A stretch of 64,000 nt of DNA from Paenibacillus sp. FSL K6-1096 (GCF_037977055.1 NZ_CP150274.1:4402001-4466000), one strand, 5' to 3'; shown: positions 1-8,437, numbered from the stretch's first letter. The notes: generated by a model from the sequence alone, not told the origin. Numbers and translations are program-made.

Positions 1-1062
1 GTCAGCGATCACCATGCGATTATTCCGACAGAGCAGACGGTGCTGCTCAATCAGCTTAGTACGGAGGAACGGAAGCTGTACGATCTCATCGTGCGGAGGT
101 TCATCTCGCTGTTCTATCCTCCGGCCCGCTATGATGCAGTGGCGGTGACTGTGAACGTGGAGGGAGAGAGCCTCCATGTCAAAGGAACGACCGTCAAAGA
201 TGCCGGCTGGCGTGAGGTATACGGCGGGGACATGAGTTCAAACGAGGATGAGGATAATGAGAGTGACGAGCCGGCAGCAGGCAGTGTGAAGCTGCCGGAG
301 CTGCGGGAAGGCGACCGCGTGAAGGTGGAGCGCTGCATCATTAAGCCCGGACGGACGCAGCCGCCGAAGCGTTATAATGAAGCTTCGCTGCTGACGCAGA
401 TGGAGAAGCACGGGCTGGGCACACCGGCCACCCGGGCCGATATTATCGAGAAGCTGGTCAGCTCGGATACGATTGAGCGGCAGGGCAATTCTCTGCATCC
501 GACCGGCAAAGGCAAGCAATTAATTGGGCTGGTATCCAGCCAGCTGCGCACACCGGAGCTGACGGCGCGCTGGGAAGCGGAGCTGGAGAAAATCGCGCGC
601 GGGCAGGGGCGTCCGGAGCCTTTTCTGCAGGGAATCCGCAGTATGGCGCAGGAGCTGGTATCCGGGGTGAAGAGCAGCGGTGCGGAATACAAGCCGCATA
701 ATGTCTCTAACAGCCATTGTCCGGAGTGTGGAACAAGGATGTTAGAGAAGAAGACCAAACGCGGCAAGCTGCTGGTCTGTCCGAAGGAGGACTGCGGCTA
801 TACCCGCGCGGGCGAGAAGCAGCTGTCGAACCGGCGCTGCCCGCAGTGCCATAAGAAGATGGAGCTGAAGGAAGGCAAGGCCGGGAAGTATGTGCAGTGC
901 CTGGGCTGCGGAATTACGGAGACCATCGATAAGGATCACAAGCACATCAACAAGCGCGAGCAGCAGAAGCTGGTGCAGCAGTACAGCAAGACGGAGAGTG
1001 CCGGCAACAATCTTGGCGATCTGCTGAAGGCAGCGATGGAAGCGAAGCAGAAGGGGAAGTAA
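1..1062 (+). CDS. topB: DNA topoisomerase III, C-terminal part (5' end outside window)
   Basis: Type IA topoisomerase that relaxes and decatenates DNA through a transient single-strand break. The frame is open from the first base and reads SDHHAIIPT at once, the conserved type IA motif that follows the active-site region; the catalytic Tyr domain therefore lies upstream and is not visible. GLGTPATRADIIEKL at about residues 126-140 of the fragment is the second family motif. The C-terminus carries two four-cysteine zinc ribbons (CPECG...CPKEDCG and CPQCH...CLGCG), as in many Firmicute TopB proteins. About 353 codons are visible. An internal ATG at 40 is in frame but is not the true start. A stem-loop without a T-run follows at 1097-1133. 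Confidence 0.95.
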   Translation, partial: VSDHHAIIPTEQTVLLNQLSTEERKLYDLIVRRFISLFYPPARYDAVAVTVNVEGESLHVKGTTVKDAGWREVYGGDMSSNEDEDNESDEPAAGSVKLPELREGDRVKVERCIIKPGRTQPPKRYNEASLLTQMEKHGLGTPATRADIIEKLVSSDTIERQGNSLHPTGKGKQLIGLVSSQLRTPELTARWEAELEKIARGQGRPEPFLQGIRSMAQELVSGVKSSGAEYKPHNVSNSHCPECGTRMLEKKTKRGKLLVCPKEDCGYTRAGEKQLSNRRCPQCHKKMELKEGKAGKYVQCLGCGITETIDKDHKHINKREQQKLVQQYSKTESAGNNLGDLLKAAMEAKQKGK

Positions 1063-1096
1063 TCCTGAAGCAGGTCGATTGGCCGTGAAGGAAATC

Positions 1097-1133
1097 AAGG
1101 GATCGGAGGAATGAGCAATTAATCCGGTCCCTT
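1097..1133 (+). other. Stem-loop between topB and the MFS gene
   Basis: A 10-bp stem AAGGGATCGG / CCGGTCCCTT (one G-U pair) encloses a 17-nt loop. No T-run follows, so it is a weak candidate for a terminator and may be an mRNA 3' stabiliser. Confidence 0.4.
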
Positions 1134-1158
1134 CAACTATAGTGGAGCAGGTGATGAA

Positions 1159-2406
1159 TTGGCAGCGGTTGAACGGCTAGGGGATGAAATCACACCGGCA
1201 GAGGCTCGGGGCAGACTGGGGAGCAGCCGGTTTTACTTTTTGGGAATTGTCTTTCTGTTCTGGTTCTCGTCTTATATCTATGTTCCGGTATTGTCTCCGT
1301 ATGTGGAGCATCTGGGAGCTTCTTATGTAATGGTAGGTGCGGTTCTGGGGGTCTACGGCCTGATGCAGATTCTGTTCCGGCTGCCGATCGGCATCGGCTC
1401 GGATATGATGAACCGGCGGCGGCCGTTTATCTATCTGGGGCTAATCGCCAGCGGAGCAAGCTGCCTGCTGTTCCTGGCCGGTGCACACCCAGGCTGGGCG
1501 CTGGCGGCCCGAGCAGTCTCAGGGATTGCCGCTTCCGCGTGGGTGGTGTACTCGGTGATGTTCGCGGGGTATTTTCCGAAAGAAGAGGCTGGGCGGGCCA
1601 TGGGCATGCTCCAGTTCACCACCGTGATTGCCCAATTGACGAGCATGATGATCAGCGGGTATATGGTTGAGCACTGGGGCTGGAACACGCCGTTTATCGT
1701 CGGGGGGATTGTGGCTGCGGGCGCATTGCTGCTGGCCTTCCGGCTTCCGGAGCAACAGCTGGAGAAGCGGAACGCGATTCAGCTCAAAGACCTGGCCGGC
1801 GTGGTCAAAGAACCGCTGCTGGTCCGGGTATCGCTGCTGTCCGTGCTGGCCCATTGTGTGCTGTTCATTACGATGTTTGGATACACGCCGAACCAGGCAC
1901 TGTATATTGGAGCGAGCAAGGAGAGCCTGGGCTGGCTGACGCTGGCTTTTATGCTGCCTCATGCGGTTGCGACACTGTATGGCTCGCGCCTGTTCGGCAG
2001 ATGGCTGGGTGACCGGGGAACGCTGGTGCTCGGTTTTGCCGGGAGTGCGGTGTTCACGCTGCTTATTCCGTCGATGCCGACACTTGCAGCGTTATGTGCG
2101 ACCCAGATCGGGAACGGCTTCATGCAGGGCCTGATCTTCCCGCTCTTGCTGGGCAAATCCGTCTCAGGGGTAGCACCGTTCAAACGGGCGACGGCCATGG
2201 GCTTTTATCAGGCGGTATATGCGATCGGCATGTCAGGCGGTCCGTTTGTGGCCGGATGGATGAGTGCGGGGTACGGTCTGCGCGGCGGCTTCTGGCTGGG
2301 GGCTGTGGCGGCAGGGCTGGCTGCGCTATTGTCCTGGGTCTGGATCAGAGAGGCCGGGGCTTCCGGGAAACAGAGCAGAATGAAACGGCAGGGCGCGGGC
2401 CGGTGA
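1159..2406 (+). CDS. Major facilitator superfamily transporter
   Basis: Predicted inner-membrane permease of 415 aa with about 12 hydrophobic segments, starting with YFLGIVFLFWFSSYIYVPVL near residue 27. The loop after the second segment contains GIGSDMMNRRRP, which matches the MFS loop 2-3 signature (G-x-x-x-D-x-x-x-R-R). Such proteins are usually drug or metabolite efflux pumps, but the sequence does not show the substrate. The start is TTG at 1159 behind GGAGCAGG; the nearby GTG at 1151 and ATG at 1154 are out of frame. It stands alone between topB and a small membrane protein gene. Confidence 0.85.
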   Translation: MAAVERLGDEITPAEARGRLGSSRFYFLGIVFLFWFSSYIYVPVLSPYVEHLGASYVMVGAVLGVYGLMQILFRLPIGIGSDMMNRRRPFIYLGLIASGASCLLFLAGAHPGWALAARAVSGIAASAWVVYSVMFAGYFPKEEAGRAMGMLQFTTVIAQLTSMMISGYMVEHWGWNTPFIVGGIVAAGALLLAFRLPEQQLEKRNAIQLKDLAGVVKEPLLVRVSLLSVLAHCVLFITMFGYTPNQALYIGASKESLGWLTLAFMLPHAVATLYGSRLFGRWLGDRGTLVLGFAGSAVFTLLIPSMPTLAALCATQIGNGFMQGLIFPLLLGKSVSGVAPFKRATAMGFYQAVYAIGMSGGPFVAGWMSAGYGLRGGFWLGAVAAGLAALLSWVWIREAGASGKQSRMKRQGAGR

Positions 2407-2485
2407 TGCGGGATTATTGGTTTTTTGCCGCAATGGGTAATATAATAGAGAGTAGACAGGATGTCAGGAGGAGGGGCCGGGAAGG

Positions 2486-2749
2486 ATGGTCAAGGTTGTT
2501 GTGCTGTGGTTCCTGATTATTAACGTAATCGGGTATGTGGTGATGTCGGAGGACAAGGACAGGGCCCGGAAGAGGCGGGACCGCGTGCCGGAGAAGACAC
2601 TGTTCCTGCTGGCGTTCATGGGCGGGGCATTGGGTGTGCTGATTGCCATGTACCGCAGGCGCCACAAGACCAGGCATACTTCCTTCAGACTCGGAATTCC
2701 GCTGCTGCTGCTGCTGAATATGCTGCTGTATGGGTATTTTTTGCGATGA
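2486..2749 (+). CDS. DUF1294 family small membrane protein
   Basis: An 87-aa protein with three hydrophobic stretches: VVVLWFLIINVIGYVVM at the N-terminus, TLFLLAFMGGALGVLIAMY in the middle and LGIPLLLLLNMLLYGYFL at the end. The charged DKDRARKRRDRVPEK segment, then the GGALG and HKTRHTSF motifs, are characteristic of DUF1294 proteins, whose function is unknown. The start is ATG at 2486 behind GGAGGGGCCGGGAAGG. It lies between the MFS gene and uspA with short gaps. Confidence 0.8.
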   Translation: MVKVVVLWFLIINVIGYVVMSEDKDRARKRRDRVPEKTLFLLAFMGGALGVLIAMYRRRHKTRHTSFRLGIPLLLLLNMLLYGYFLR

Positions 2750-2794
2750 ATCTCTTGTAGAATGGGTCATACTTAATAGAAAGAGGTGGCGTAT

Positions 2795-3229
2795 ATGTTA
2801 TTCTCTAAAATTCTGCTTGCCTATGACGGTTCCAAGGCTTCCAACCAGGCGTTGGAGCGCGCGATTGAGCTGGCTAAGGTAACGCCGGGGTCCGCCCTGT
2901 ACGTCGTTCACGCTTTTGAATTCCCGCGGTTCTTCATCGGGGAAGCTCTCGCGCCTCTGCCTGCATCTGTGAACAAGGATTATTATGACCTTGCAGTCCA
3001 GACAACCGAAGAAGTGAAAGGGCGGCTGGAGGCTGAGGGTCTGAACGCTACAGTGGAATTGCTGCAGGGCTCGCCGGCCGAGGTCATTCTGAGTTATGCC
3101 AAGGAGCAGGGCGCGGATGTGATCGTCATCGGCAGCCGCGGACTTGGCGGTATCCGGGAGTTCGTGCTGGGCAGCGTCAGCCACAATGTCGTGCAAAGTG
3201 CGCGGATACCGGTGCTGGTTGTTAAATAA
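2795..3229 (+). CDS. Universal stress protein, UspA family
   Basis: Cytoplasmic Usp-fold protein of 144 aa. The N-terminus KILLAYDGSKASNQALE is the usual first strand and Asp-containing nucleotide-binding loop. The C-terminal GSRGLGGIREFVLGSVSH matches G-2x-G-9x-G-S, the ATP-binding form of the family. I chose ATG at 2795 because AAGAGGTGG at 2781-2789 is well placed for it; the in-frame GTG at 2786 lies inside that ribosome-binding site. A rho-independent terminator follows at 3249-3282. The family is linked to stress survival; the exact role here is not visible. Confidence 0.9.
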   Translation: MLFSKILLAYDGSKASNQALERAIELAKVTPGSALYVVHAFEFPRFFIGEALAPLPASVNKDYYDLAVQTTEEVKGRLEAEGLNATVELLQGSPAEVILSYAKEQGADVIVIGSRGLGGIREFVLGSVSHNVVQSARIPVLVVK

Positions 3230-3248
3230 TAGATCTTACTTGTACGGG

Positions 3249-3282
3249 CAGCGGCTCTCTCTTGTGGAGGACCGCTGTTTTT
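3249..3282 (+). terminator. Terminator after the universal stress protein gene
   Basis: Stem CAGCGG...CCGCTG, extended by partly paired CTCTC/GAGG, followed by TTTTT. Confidence 0.8.
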
Positions 3283-3324
3283 GTTGATTGGGAAGGGTAA
3301 CTGGGCTCGTGCTGAGGCATGCGG

Positions 3325-3358
3325 GCCGAATGTAATCGAAAAACCGACTACATTTGGC
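3325..3358. repeat. Inverted repeat upstream of the pur control region
   Basis: Arms GCCGAATGTAATCG and CGACTACATTTGGC pair almost completely around a loop of A residues. It lies in the 650-bp gap between the stress protein gene and purE. No T-run follows, and it looks like a dispersed extragenic palindrome rather than a terminator. Confidence 0.55.
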
Positions 3359-3477
3359 TTGGCGGCTAAGATGCATGAGCCGGATGTCAGTTGAGACAAT
3401 CAACATCATTCACCCATTAGAGTAATTTTGTTCTGCTCTGGCCGATAAATTTTGGAATAAAAGCAAGGGATTTCGCT

Positions 3478-3524
3478 AAAAAGCGAACGTTCAATCTGGA
3501 AAATATCTTAATGTTCGTGTTTAA
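3478..3524. promoter_or_regulatory. PurBox pair, predicted PurR operator
   Basis: AAAAGCGAACGTT on the top strand and AAACACGAACATT on the bottom strand face each other, with CGAAC cores at 3484-3488 and 3513-3517. This matches the paired inverted PurBoxes (AWWWCCGAACWWT) that Bacillus PurR binds upstream of pur promoters. The pair ends just before the -35 box at 3526, where PurR would repress until PRPP is high. Confidence 0.85.
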
Positions 3525-3525
3525 G

Positions 3526-3555
3526 TTGACATACAGTGTAGGGGGTTGTTAAACT
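3526..3555 (+). promoter_or_regulatory. pur operon promoter
   Basis: A perfect TTGACA at 3526-3531 is followed after 18 nt by TAAACT at 3550-3555. The -10 match is modest. The position between the PurBoxes and the riboswitch supports the call. Confidence 0.7.
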
Positions 3556-3569
3556 GAGAGCATGAAGCG

Positions 3570-3636
3570 CTCGTATATATCCGGGAATAGGGCCCGGAAG
3601 TTTCTACCCGGGAACCGTAAATTTCCGGACTACGGG
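3570..3636 (+). ncRNA. Guanine-type purine riboswitch aptamer
   Basis: The 67-nt aptamer has P1 CTCGTA/TACGGG, P2 CCGGG/CCCGG and P3 GGGAA/TTTCC. The J2/3 segment AAGTTTCTACC and the L3 loop CCGTAAA are identical to the Bacillus xpt aptamer. The J3/1 segment reads GACTA, with C at the ligand-specifying position (3630), so it should bind guanine or hypoxanthine; adenine switches have U there. It acts with the terminator at 3753-3797. Confidence 0.92.
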
Positions 3637-3752
3637 GACAGGAAAGACAAGAAAGGCGGCATCGCTTGCGGTTGATCCGGAAGAGGGGGTGCTGTCCTAT
3701 TTCGTGTCACTTTTTGCCGGGTGTGCGAAAAATGTCTTTCATCTCCTCCGCA

Positions 3753-3797
3753 GTCCGAATTTCCCGCAGGTATGCGTTTGGAATTCGGGCTTTTTTT
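3753..3797 (+). terminator. Riboswitch-controlled leader terminator before purE
   Basis: Stem GTCCGAATTTCC / GGAATTCGGGC is followed by seven T. It lies 116 nt after the aptamer and 88 nt before purE, the expected expression platform for guanine-dependent termination. Confidence 0.88.
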
Positions 3798-3885
3798 GTG
3801 CGAATTATGGAAAACTATAGAGAAATAGCTCAAGATAGAGGATGAAGGACATCACTATCAATTACAATGAAGGGCTGGGTGAACG

Positions 3886-4371
3886 ATGTCTGTGCAAGTA
3901 GGTGTCATTATGGGCAGCAAGTCGGATTACGAAACGATGGAACATACGTGTGCGGTGCTTGAGGAACTGGGCGTGTCTTATGAGAAAAAGGTGGTCTCCG
4001 CGCACCGCACGCCGGACCTGATGTTCCGTTACGCCGAGGAAGCAGCGGAGCGCGGCCTGCGGGTCATTATCGCCGGGGCGGGCGGCGCTGCGCATCTGCC
4101 GGGTATGGTGGCCGCCAAAACCACCCTGCCGGTGATCGGCGTCCCTGTGCAGTCGAAGGCGCTGAACGGCATGGACTCGCTGCTGTCGATTGTTCAAATG
4201 CCGGCGGGTGTGCCGGTAGCCACGGTAGCCATCGGCCGTGCCGGAGCGGTGAATGCCGGGCTGCTGGCGGCGCAGATCATCGGCGCTTTTGAGCCGGAGG
4301 TGGCAGGAAGAGTACAGCGGCGGCGCGAGGCGACTCAGCGCGAGGTGCTGGAAAGCAGCGAGAGCCTATGA
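3886..4371 (+). CDS. purE: N5-carboxyaminoimidazole ribonucleotide mutase
   Basis: Converts N5-CAIR, made by PurK, into CAIR. At 161 aa it is a typical class I PurE. GSKSDYETMEH near the N-terminus and SAHRTP around residue 45 are the substrate-binding motifs, and GAGGAAHLPGM around residue 70 is the active-site loop. The start is ATG at 3886. It is the first gene of the pur operon, behind the PurBoxes, riboswitch and leader terminator. Its TGA overlaps the purK ATG (ATGA), so the two are probably translationally coupled. The C-terminal 20 residues are Arg/Glu-rich and less conserved. Confidence 0.96.
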   Translation: MSVQVGVIMGSKSDYETMEHTCAVLEELGVSYEKKVVSAHRTPDLMFRYAEEAAERGLRVIIAGAGGAAHLPGMVAAKTTLPVIGVPVQSKALNGMDSLLSIVQMPAGVPVATVAIGRAGAVNAGLLAAQIIGAFEPEVAGRVQRRREATQREVLESSESL

Positions 4372-5591
4372 GGCCGGAGGAGATGAACGCCGGTGGCATG
4401 GGGCGCGTTGCTGAGGCGGGCGCTGGAGCGGAGCAGGCGAAGACGCTGCTGCCCGGCGCGACGATCGGTGTGCTCGGCGGCGGGCAGCTCGGGCGCATGA
4501 TGGCGCTCGCGGGCAGCGCCATGGGCTACCGCTTCGTGGCGCTGGACCCGGCAAAGGATGCGCCCTGCGGGCAGGTTACGCCGCAGATTACAGCGGCATA
4601 CAACGACAGGGACGCCGCGCGTGAGCTGGCGCGGCGCTCCGACGTCATCACGTACGAATTCGAGAACGTGGACGCGGGCGTAGCCGCGCTCCTGGCGGAG
4701 GAATCGTACGTGCCCCAGGGCAGCGCGCTGCTGTATACGACACAGCACCGGCTGCGCGAGAAGGCGGCGATCGAGGCAGCCGGCGTGCCCGTTGCCCCGT
4801 ACCGCAAGGTCGGCAGCCTGGCGGAGCTGGAAGCCGCAGTTGCCGGGCTGGGCCTGCCCTGTGTGCTGAAGACCGCCACAGGGGGGTATGACGGCAAAGG
4901 GCAAGCCGTCATCCGCAGGCCGGAGGAGCTGGCCGCAGCGTTCCGGCAGGTCGCGCCGGGCACTCAAGCGCCGGAGCTGGTGCTGGAGAAATTCATCGCC
5001 TTCCAGTGCGAGATTTCGGTGGTTGCCGCCCGCAGCGCATCGGGGGAGGTCAAGAGCTTCCCACCGGCCGAGAACATTCACGTGGACAATATTCTGCATC
5101 TCTCCATTGTGCCGGCGAGGGTGCCGGAGGAGATTCAGCAGCGGGCCTGCGAGCTGGCTGAGCGGATTGTCTCCGGCATGAATGCGGTCGGACTGCTGGC
5201 GGTAGAGATGTTCGTGACGGAGGACGGAGAGCTGTTCGTCAATGAGCTGGCCCCGCGTCCGCATAACTCCGGGCATTACACGATGGACGCCTGCGTTACC
5301 TCGCAGTTCGAGCAGCATGTGCGGGCCATCTGCAATCTGCCGCTGGGTGACACCTCGCTGCTGACTCCGGTAGTGATGGTGAATGTGCTTGGACAGCATC
5401 TGGAGGGAGCCATTCAGGCGGCTTGCCGCGCGGATGAAGAAGCAAACCGGCTTGGAGTAGCTCCCAAGCTTCATATATACGGCAAGACCGAGAGCAAAAC
5501 CGGCCGCAAAATGGGCCACATCAACCTGCTCTGCAAGGACGCCAGTGATGCATTGTCCTGGGTGGAGCAAACTAACCTTTGGAGGAACTGA
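4368..5591 (+). CDS. purK: N5-carboxyaminoimidazole ribonucleotide synthase
   Basis: ATP-grasp enzyme that carboxylates AIR with bicarbonate to give N5-CAIR. GVLGGGQLGRMMALA at about residue 33 is the glycine-rich N-terminal motif, TATGGYDGKGQ is the ATP-grasp loop, and FVNELAPRPHNSGH carries the metal ligands. The 407-aa reading has about 30 residues ahead of the first strand, longer than usual. ATG at 4368 overlaps purE by 4 bp; in-frame ATGs at 4383 and 4398 are alternatives, and GGAGG at 4376-4380 lies too close to 4383 for an ideal site. The exact start is uncertain. Confidence 0.93.
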   Translation: MRPEEMNAGGMGRVAEAGAGAEQAKTLLPGATIGVLGGGQLGRMMALAGSAMGYRFVALDPAKDAPCGQVTPQITAAYNDRDAARELARRSDVITYEFENVDAGVAALLAEESYVPQGSALLYTTQHRLREKAAIEAAGVPVAPYRKVGSLAELEAAVAGLGLPCVLKTATGGYDGKGQAVIRRPEELAAAFRQVAPGTQAPELVLEKFIAFQCEISVVAARSASGEVKSFPPAENIHVDNILHLSIVPARVPEEIQQRACELAERIVSGMNAVGLLAVEMFVTEDGELFVNELAPRPHNSGHYTMDACVTSQFEQHVRAICNLPLGDTSLLTPVVMVNVLGQHLEGAIQAACRADEEANRLGVAPKLHIYGKTESKTGRKMGHINLLCKDASDALSWVEQTNLWRN

Positions 5592-5597
5592 CAAGCT

Positions 5598-6893
5598 ATG
5601 ATCGAACGTTACAGCAGACCTGAGATGCGGGCCATTTGGACCGAAGAGAATAAATTCAACGCGTGGCTGGAGGTTGAGCTATGCGCCTGCGAAGCGTGGG
5701 CCGAGCTGGGAGTCATCCCGCATGAGGATGCCGCGAAGCTGCGCAAGGATGCCAAATTCGACATCGCGCGGATTGATGAGATTGAACTGGAGACCCGCCA
5801 TGACGTGATCGCTTTTACCCGTGCGGTATCCGAGAGCCTGGGCGCGGAGCGCAAATGGGTGCACTACGGCTTGACCTCGACAGATGTGGTCGACACGGCG
5901 CTTGGTTATCTGCTGCGGCAGGCCAACGAGATTCTGGAGCAGGATATTCTGCGCTTCATTGAGATTCTGAAGGACAAAGCCGTTGCCTATAAGGATACTC
6001 CAATGATGGGCCGCACCCATGGCGTACATGCGGAGCCAACCACGTTCGGACTGAAGATGGCGCTGTGGTACGAGGAAATGAAGCGTAACCTGGAGCGTTT
6101 CCGCCATGCGGCCAACGGCGTGCAGTTCGGCAAAATCTCCGGGGCGGTCGGCACCTATGCCAACATCGACCCGTTCGTGGAAGAATTCGTCTGCCGCAAG
6201 CTGGGCACCAGCCCCGCTCCGATCTCTACGCAGACCCTGCAGCGTGACCGTCACGCGGAGTATATGGCGGCGCTGGCGCTGATTGCCACTTCCCTGGACA
6301 AATTCGCTACCGAGATCCGCGCGCTGCAGAAGAGTGAGATCCGTGAGGTGGAGGAGGCTTTTGCCAAGGGTCAAAAGGGTTCGTCCGCCATGCCGCACAA
6401 GCGCAACCCGATCGGCTGCGAGAATATCTCCGGCCTGTCGCGCGTGATCCGCGGGCATATGATGACGGCCTACGAGAACGTGCCGCTGTGGCATGAGCGT
6501 GATATCTCACATTCTTCCGTAGAGCGGATTATCCTGCCGGATGCGACCATGCTGCTGAACTATATGCTGAACCGCTTCGGCAATATCGTGAAGAACCTGA
6601 CCGTGTTCCCGGAAAATATGAAGCGCAACATGGAACGCACCTTCGGTGTTCCGTTCTCCGGCCGCATTCTGACGAAGCTGATCGACAAGGGCTTCAGTCG
6701 CGAGCAGGCGTACGATACCGTGCAGCCGCGCGCGATGCAGGCCTGGGAGCAGCAGACCCAGTTCCGTGACATTGTGGAAGCTACCCCGGAGATCACCTCC
6801 GTGCTTAGCCCGGAAGAGATCGCGGATGCGTTCAATCCTTCCTGGCATCTGAAGCATGTGGACACCATCTTCCGCAAGCTGGAGCTGATTTGA
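5598..6893 (+). CDS. purB: Adenylosuccinate lyase
   Basis: Cleaves SAICAR to AICAR in IMP synthesis and adenylosuccinate to AMP, releasing fumarate each time. The 431 aa match the Bacillus enzyme. GSSAMPHKRNP around residue 261 is the fumarase/aspartase superfamily signature with the catalytic Ser. GLTSTDVVDTA and GRTHGVHAEPTT (His, about residue 140) are further active-site motifs. GGAGGA at 5581-5586 overlaps the 3' end of purK and serves the ATG at 5598. A 71-bp gap with no clear terminator separates it from purC. Confidence 0.97.
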   Translation: MIERYSRPEMRAIWTEENKFNAWLEVELCACEAWAELGVIPHEDAAKLRKDAKFDIARIDEIELETRHDVIAFTRAVSESLGAERKWVHYGLTSTDVVDTALGYLLRQANEILEQDILRFIEILKDKAVAYKDTPMMGRTHGVHAEPTTFGLKMALWYEEMKRNLERFRHAANGVQFGKISGAVGTYANIDPFVEEFVCRKLGTSPAPISTQTLQRDRHAEYMAALALIATSLDKFATEIRALQKSEIREVEEAFAKGQKGSSAMPHKRNPIGCENISGLSRVIRGHMMTAYENVPLWHERDISHSSVERIILPDATMLLNYMLNRFGNIVKNLTVFPENMKRNMERTFGVPFSGRILTKLIDKGFSREQAYDTVQPRAMQAWEQQTQFRDIVEATPEITSVLSPEEIADAFNPSWHLKHVDTIFRKLELI

Positions 6894-6964
6894 TTTTTTT
6901 CTGGGACCCTATTAACCCGAAGGAGAAATTATAGCAAGATCATTCGTTCAAGGGAGGAAAGGTC

Positions 6965-7855
6965 ATGACATCAACGGCCGTATCCACTGCCGTGGAACTT
7001 GTAAATGCACCGCTGCTCTACAAAGGCAAGGTTCGTGAGCTGTATGATTTGGGGGATGAGGTGCTGATCGTTGTAACGGACCGGATCTCCGCATTCGATT
7101 ATGTGCTGGACCCGGCGGTGCCGGACAAGGGCAATGTGCTGAACCGGCTCAGCGCCTTCTGGTTCGGGCAAACTAATGATCTGATAGAGAACCATGTCGT
7201 TCATATTGATGTAGACAAGCTCGGGGATATCGCGAAGGACCGCGAAGCCTTGAGAAACCGCATTATGGTGGTCCGCAAAGCCGAGCGGATTGATATTGAA
7301 TGCGTGGTACGCGGCTGCATTACAGGCGGCGGCTGGCGGCAGTATCAGGAGACCGGACAGGTGAACGGGATTGAGCTGCCCAAGGGACTGCGGAAGAATG
7401 CGGTGCTGGCGGAGCCGATTTTCACCCCGGCGGCCAAAAATGATGTCGGTCACGACGAAGACATTCCGTTTGAACGGATGCAGGAGCTGATTGGCGCAGA
7501 GCTTGCGCTTGAGCTTAAGGAGAAGAGCCTGAAGCTGTTCGCTTTTGCCAGAGCCTATTGTGAAGAACGCGGCATCATCCTCGCCGATTGCAAGTTCGAA
7601 TTCGGGCTGCTGGACGGTAAGGTGATACTGATCGATGAGATTTTTACACCGGATGCTTCCCGCTTCTGGGCTAAGGATAAATACGCACTGGACATCGAGA
7701 TTGACAGCATGGATAAGGAGCCGGTGCGGGCGTACCTCGCCGCTTCCTCATGGGATAAGAACAGCACGCCGGACCCGCTGCCCCCTGAGGTGGTAGAGGA
7801 GACAAGCCGCCGGTATCTGGATATCTACCACCGTCTCACCGGGAAGTCCTTATAA
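6965..7855 (+). CDS. purC: SAICAR synthase, long form
   Basis: Joins CAIR and aspartate to make SAICAR. YKGKVRELYDLGDE, VTDRISAFDYVL and VDKLGDIAKD in the N-terminal half, then ECVVRGCITGGGW and DEIFTPDASRFW, are the family motifs. The protein has 296 aa, clearly longer than the roughly 240 aa of Bacillus subtilis PurC, and resembles the longer class also found in fungi. ATG at 6965 follows a good GGGAGGAAAGG. Downstream is a 336-bp AT-rich repeat-bearing gap before purS, an unusual break inside the operon. Confidence 0.95.
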   Translation: MTSTAVSTAVELVNAPLLYKGKVRELYDLGDEVLIVVTDRISAFDYVLDPAVPDKGNVLNRLSAFWFGQTNDLIENHVVHIDVDKLGDIAKDREALRNRIMVVRKAERIDIECVVRGCITGGGWRQYQETGQVNGIELPKGLRKNAVLAEPIFTPAAKNDVGHDEDIPFERMQELIGAELALELKEKSLKLFAFARAYCEERGIILADCKFEFGLLDGKVILIDEIFTPDASRFWAKDKYALDIEIDSMDKEPVRAYLAASSWDKNSTPDPLPPEVVEETSRRYLDIYHRLTGKSL

Positions 7856-7890
7856 AAGGGGATTTGCTTCAGCGGAACCGTCATAACGTG

Positions 7891-8077
7891 TTAATTGCAC
7901 TCCATACAACTAAATGGGTTTAAGAAGCTTGAAAAAGCGGTTTAAATGTACTTGGTACAACTAAGATAGGCAAAAGCTCTTAAATACACGGCTATAACGA
8001 AATTTAGCTGTACGAAATACAACTACCGTAGTGGTTTTCCTGTAAAACTGGATTTTTAGATGTACAGAATACAGTTA
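7891..8077 (+). repeat. Four spaced copies of a 23-nt motif between purC and purS
   Basis: The 336-bp gap 7856-8191 has no gene. It holds four related segments at 7891-7914, 7942-7964, 8002-8024 and 8053-8077, with a consensus close to TTTAGNTGTACNNNATACA then ACTAA. Their starts are 51, 60 and 51 bp apart. Copies 2 to 4 contain TGTAC then GTACAACTAA-like or ATACAACTA-like ends, giving each a weak dyad. The tract is AT-rich compared with the flanking genes. No promoter or terminator is convincing. Confidence 0.65.
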
Positions 8078-8191
8078 AAGCTTCAGTCCCAATTAAAGTT
8101 ATAGTCTCAATCAACCGTAAGCGCAGGTTAGTGTTACTTTTCAGATTAAGCCAAGTTCAGTTCATTAAATTCTAGGAGGAACTACAAGCGT

Positions 8192-8437
8192 ATGTTAAAA
8201 GCGACAGTCTACGTCACCATCAAGAAAAGCGTGCTCGACCCTCAGGGAGTTGCCGTGCAGGGTGCCCTGCACTCCGTAGGATTCCAGGAAGTAGAAAGTC
8301 TGCGGATCGGCAAGTATATGGAGCTGACGCTCGATACCGATAACCGCGCTGAAGCGGAAGGACGCCTGAAGGACATGTGCGAGAAGCTGCTGGCTAACAC
8401 GGTGATCGAGGATTACCGCTACGAATTGGAGGACTAA
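8192..8437 (+). CDS. purS: Phosphoribosylformylglycinamidine synthase, PurS subunit
   Basis: Small 81-aa subunit that bridges PurQ and PurL in the three-part FGAM synthase of Bacillales. The sequence begins MLKATVYVTIKKSVLDPQG, and GVAVQGALHSVGF and KYMELTLD follow, all typical of PurS. The start is ATG at 8192 behind TAGGAGGAAC. Only 5 bp separate it from purQ, so purSQL is a tight translational block after the repeat-filled gap. Confidence 0.96.
   Translation: MLKATVYVTIKKSVLDPQGVAVQGALHSVGFQEVESLRIGKYMELTLDTDNRAEAEGRLKDMCEKLLANTVIEDYRYELED

Noticed and set aside
4335..5594. Long minus-strand frame opposite purK, and similar frames opposite the other GC-rich genes
   Set aside because: They mirror strong family matches on the plus strand and are products of codon bias in GC-rich genes.
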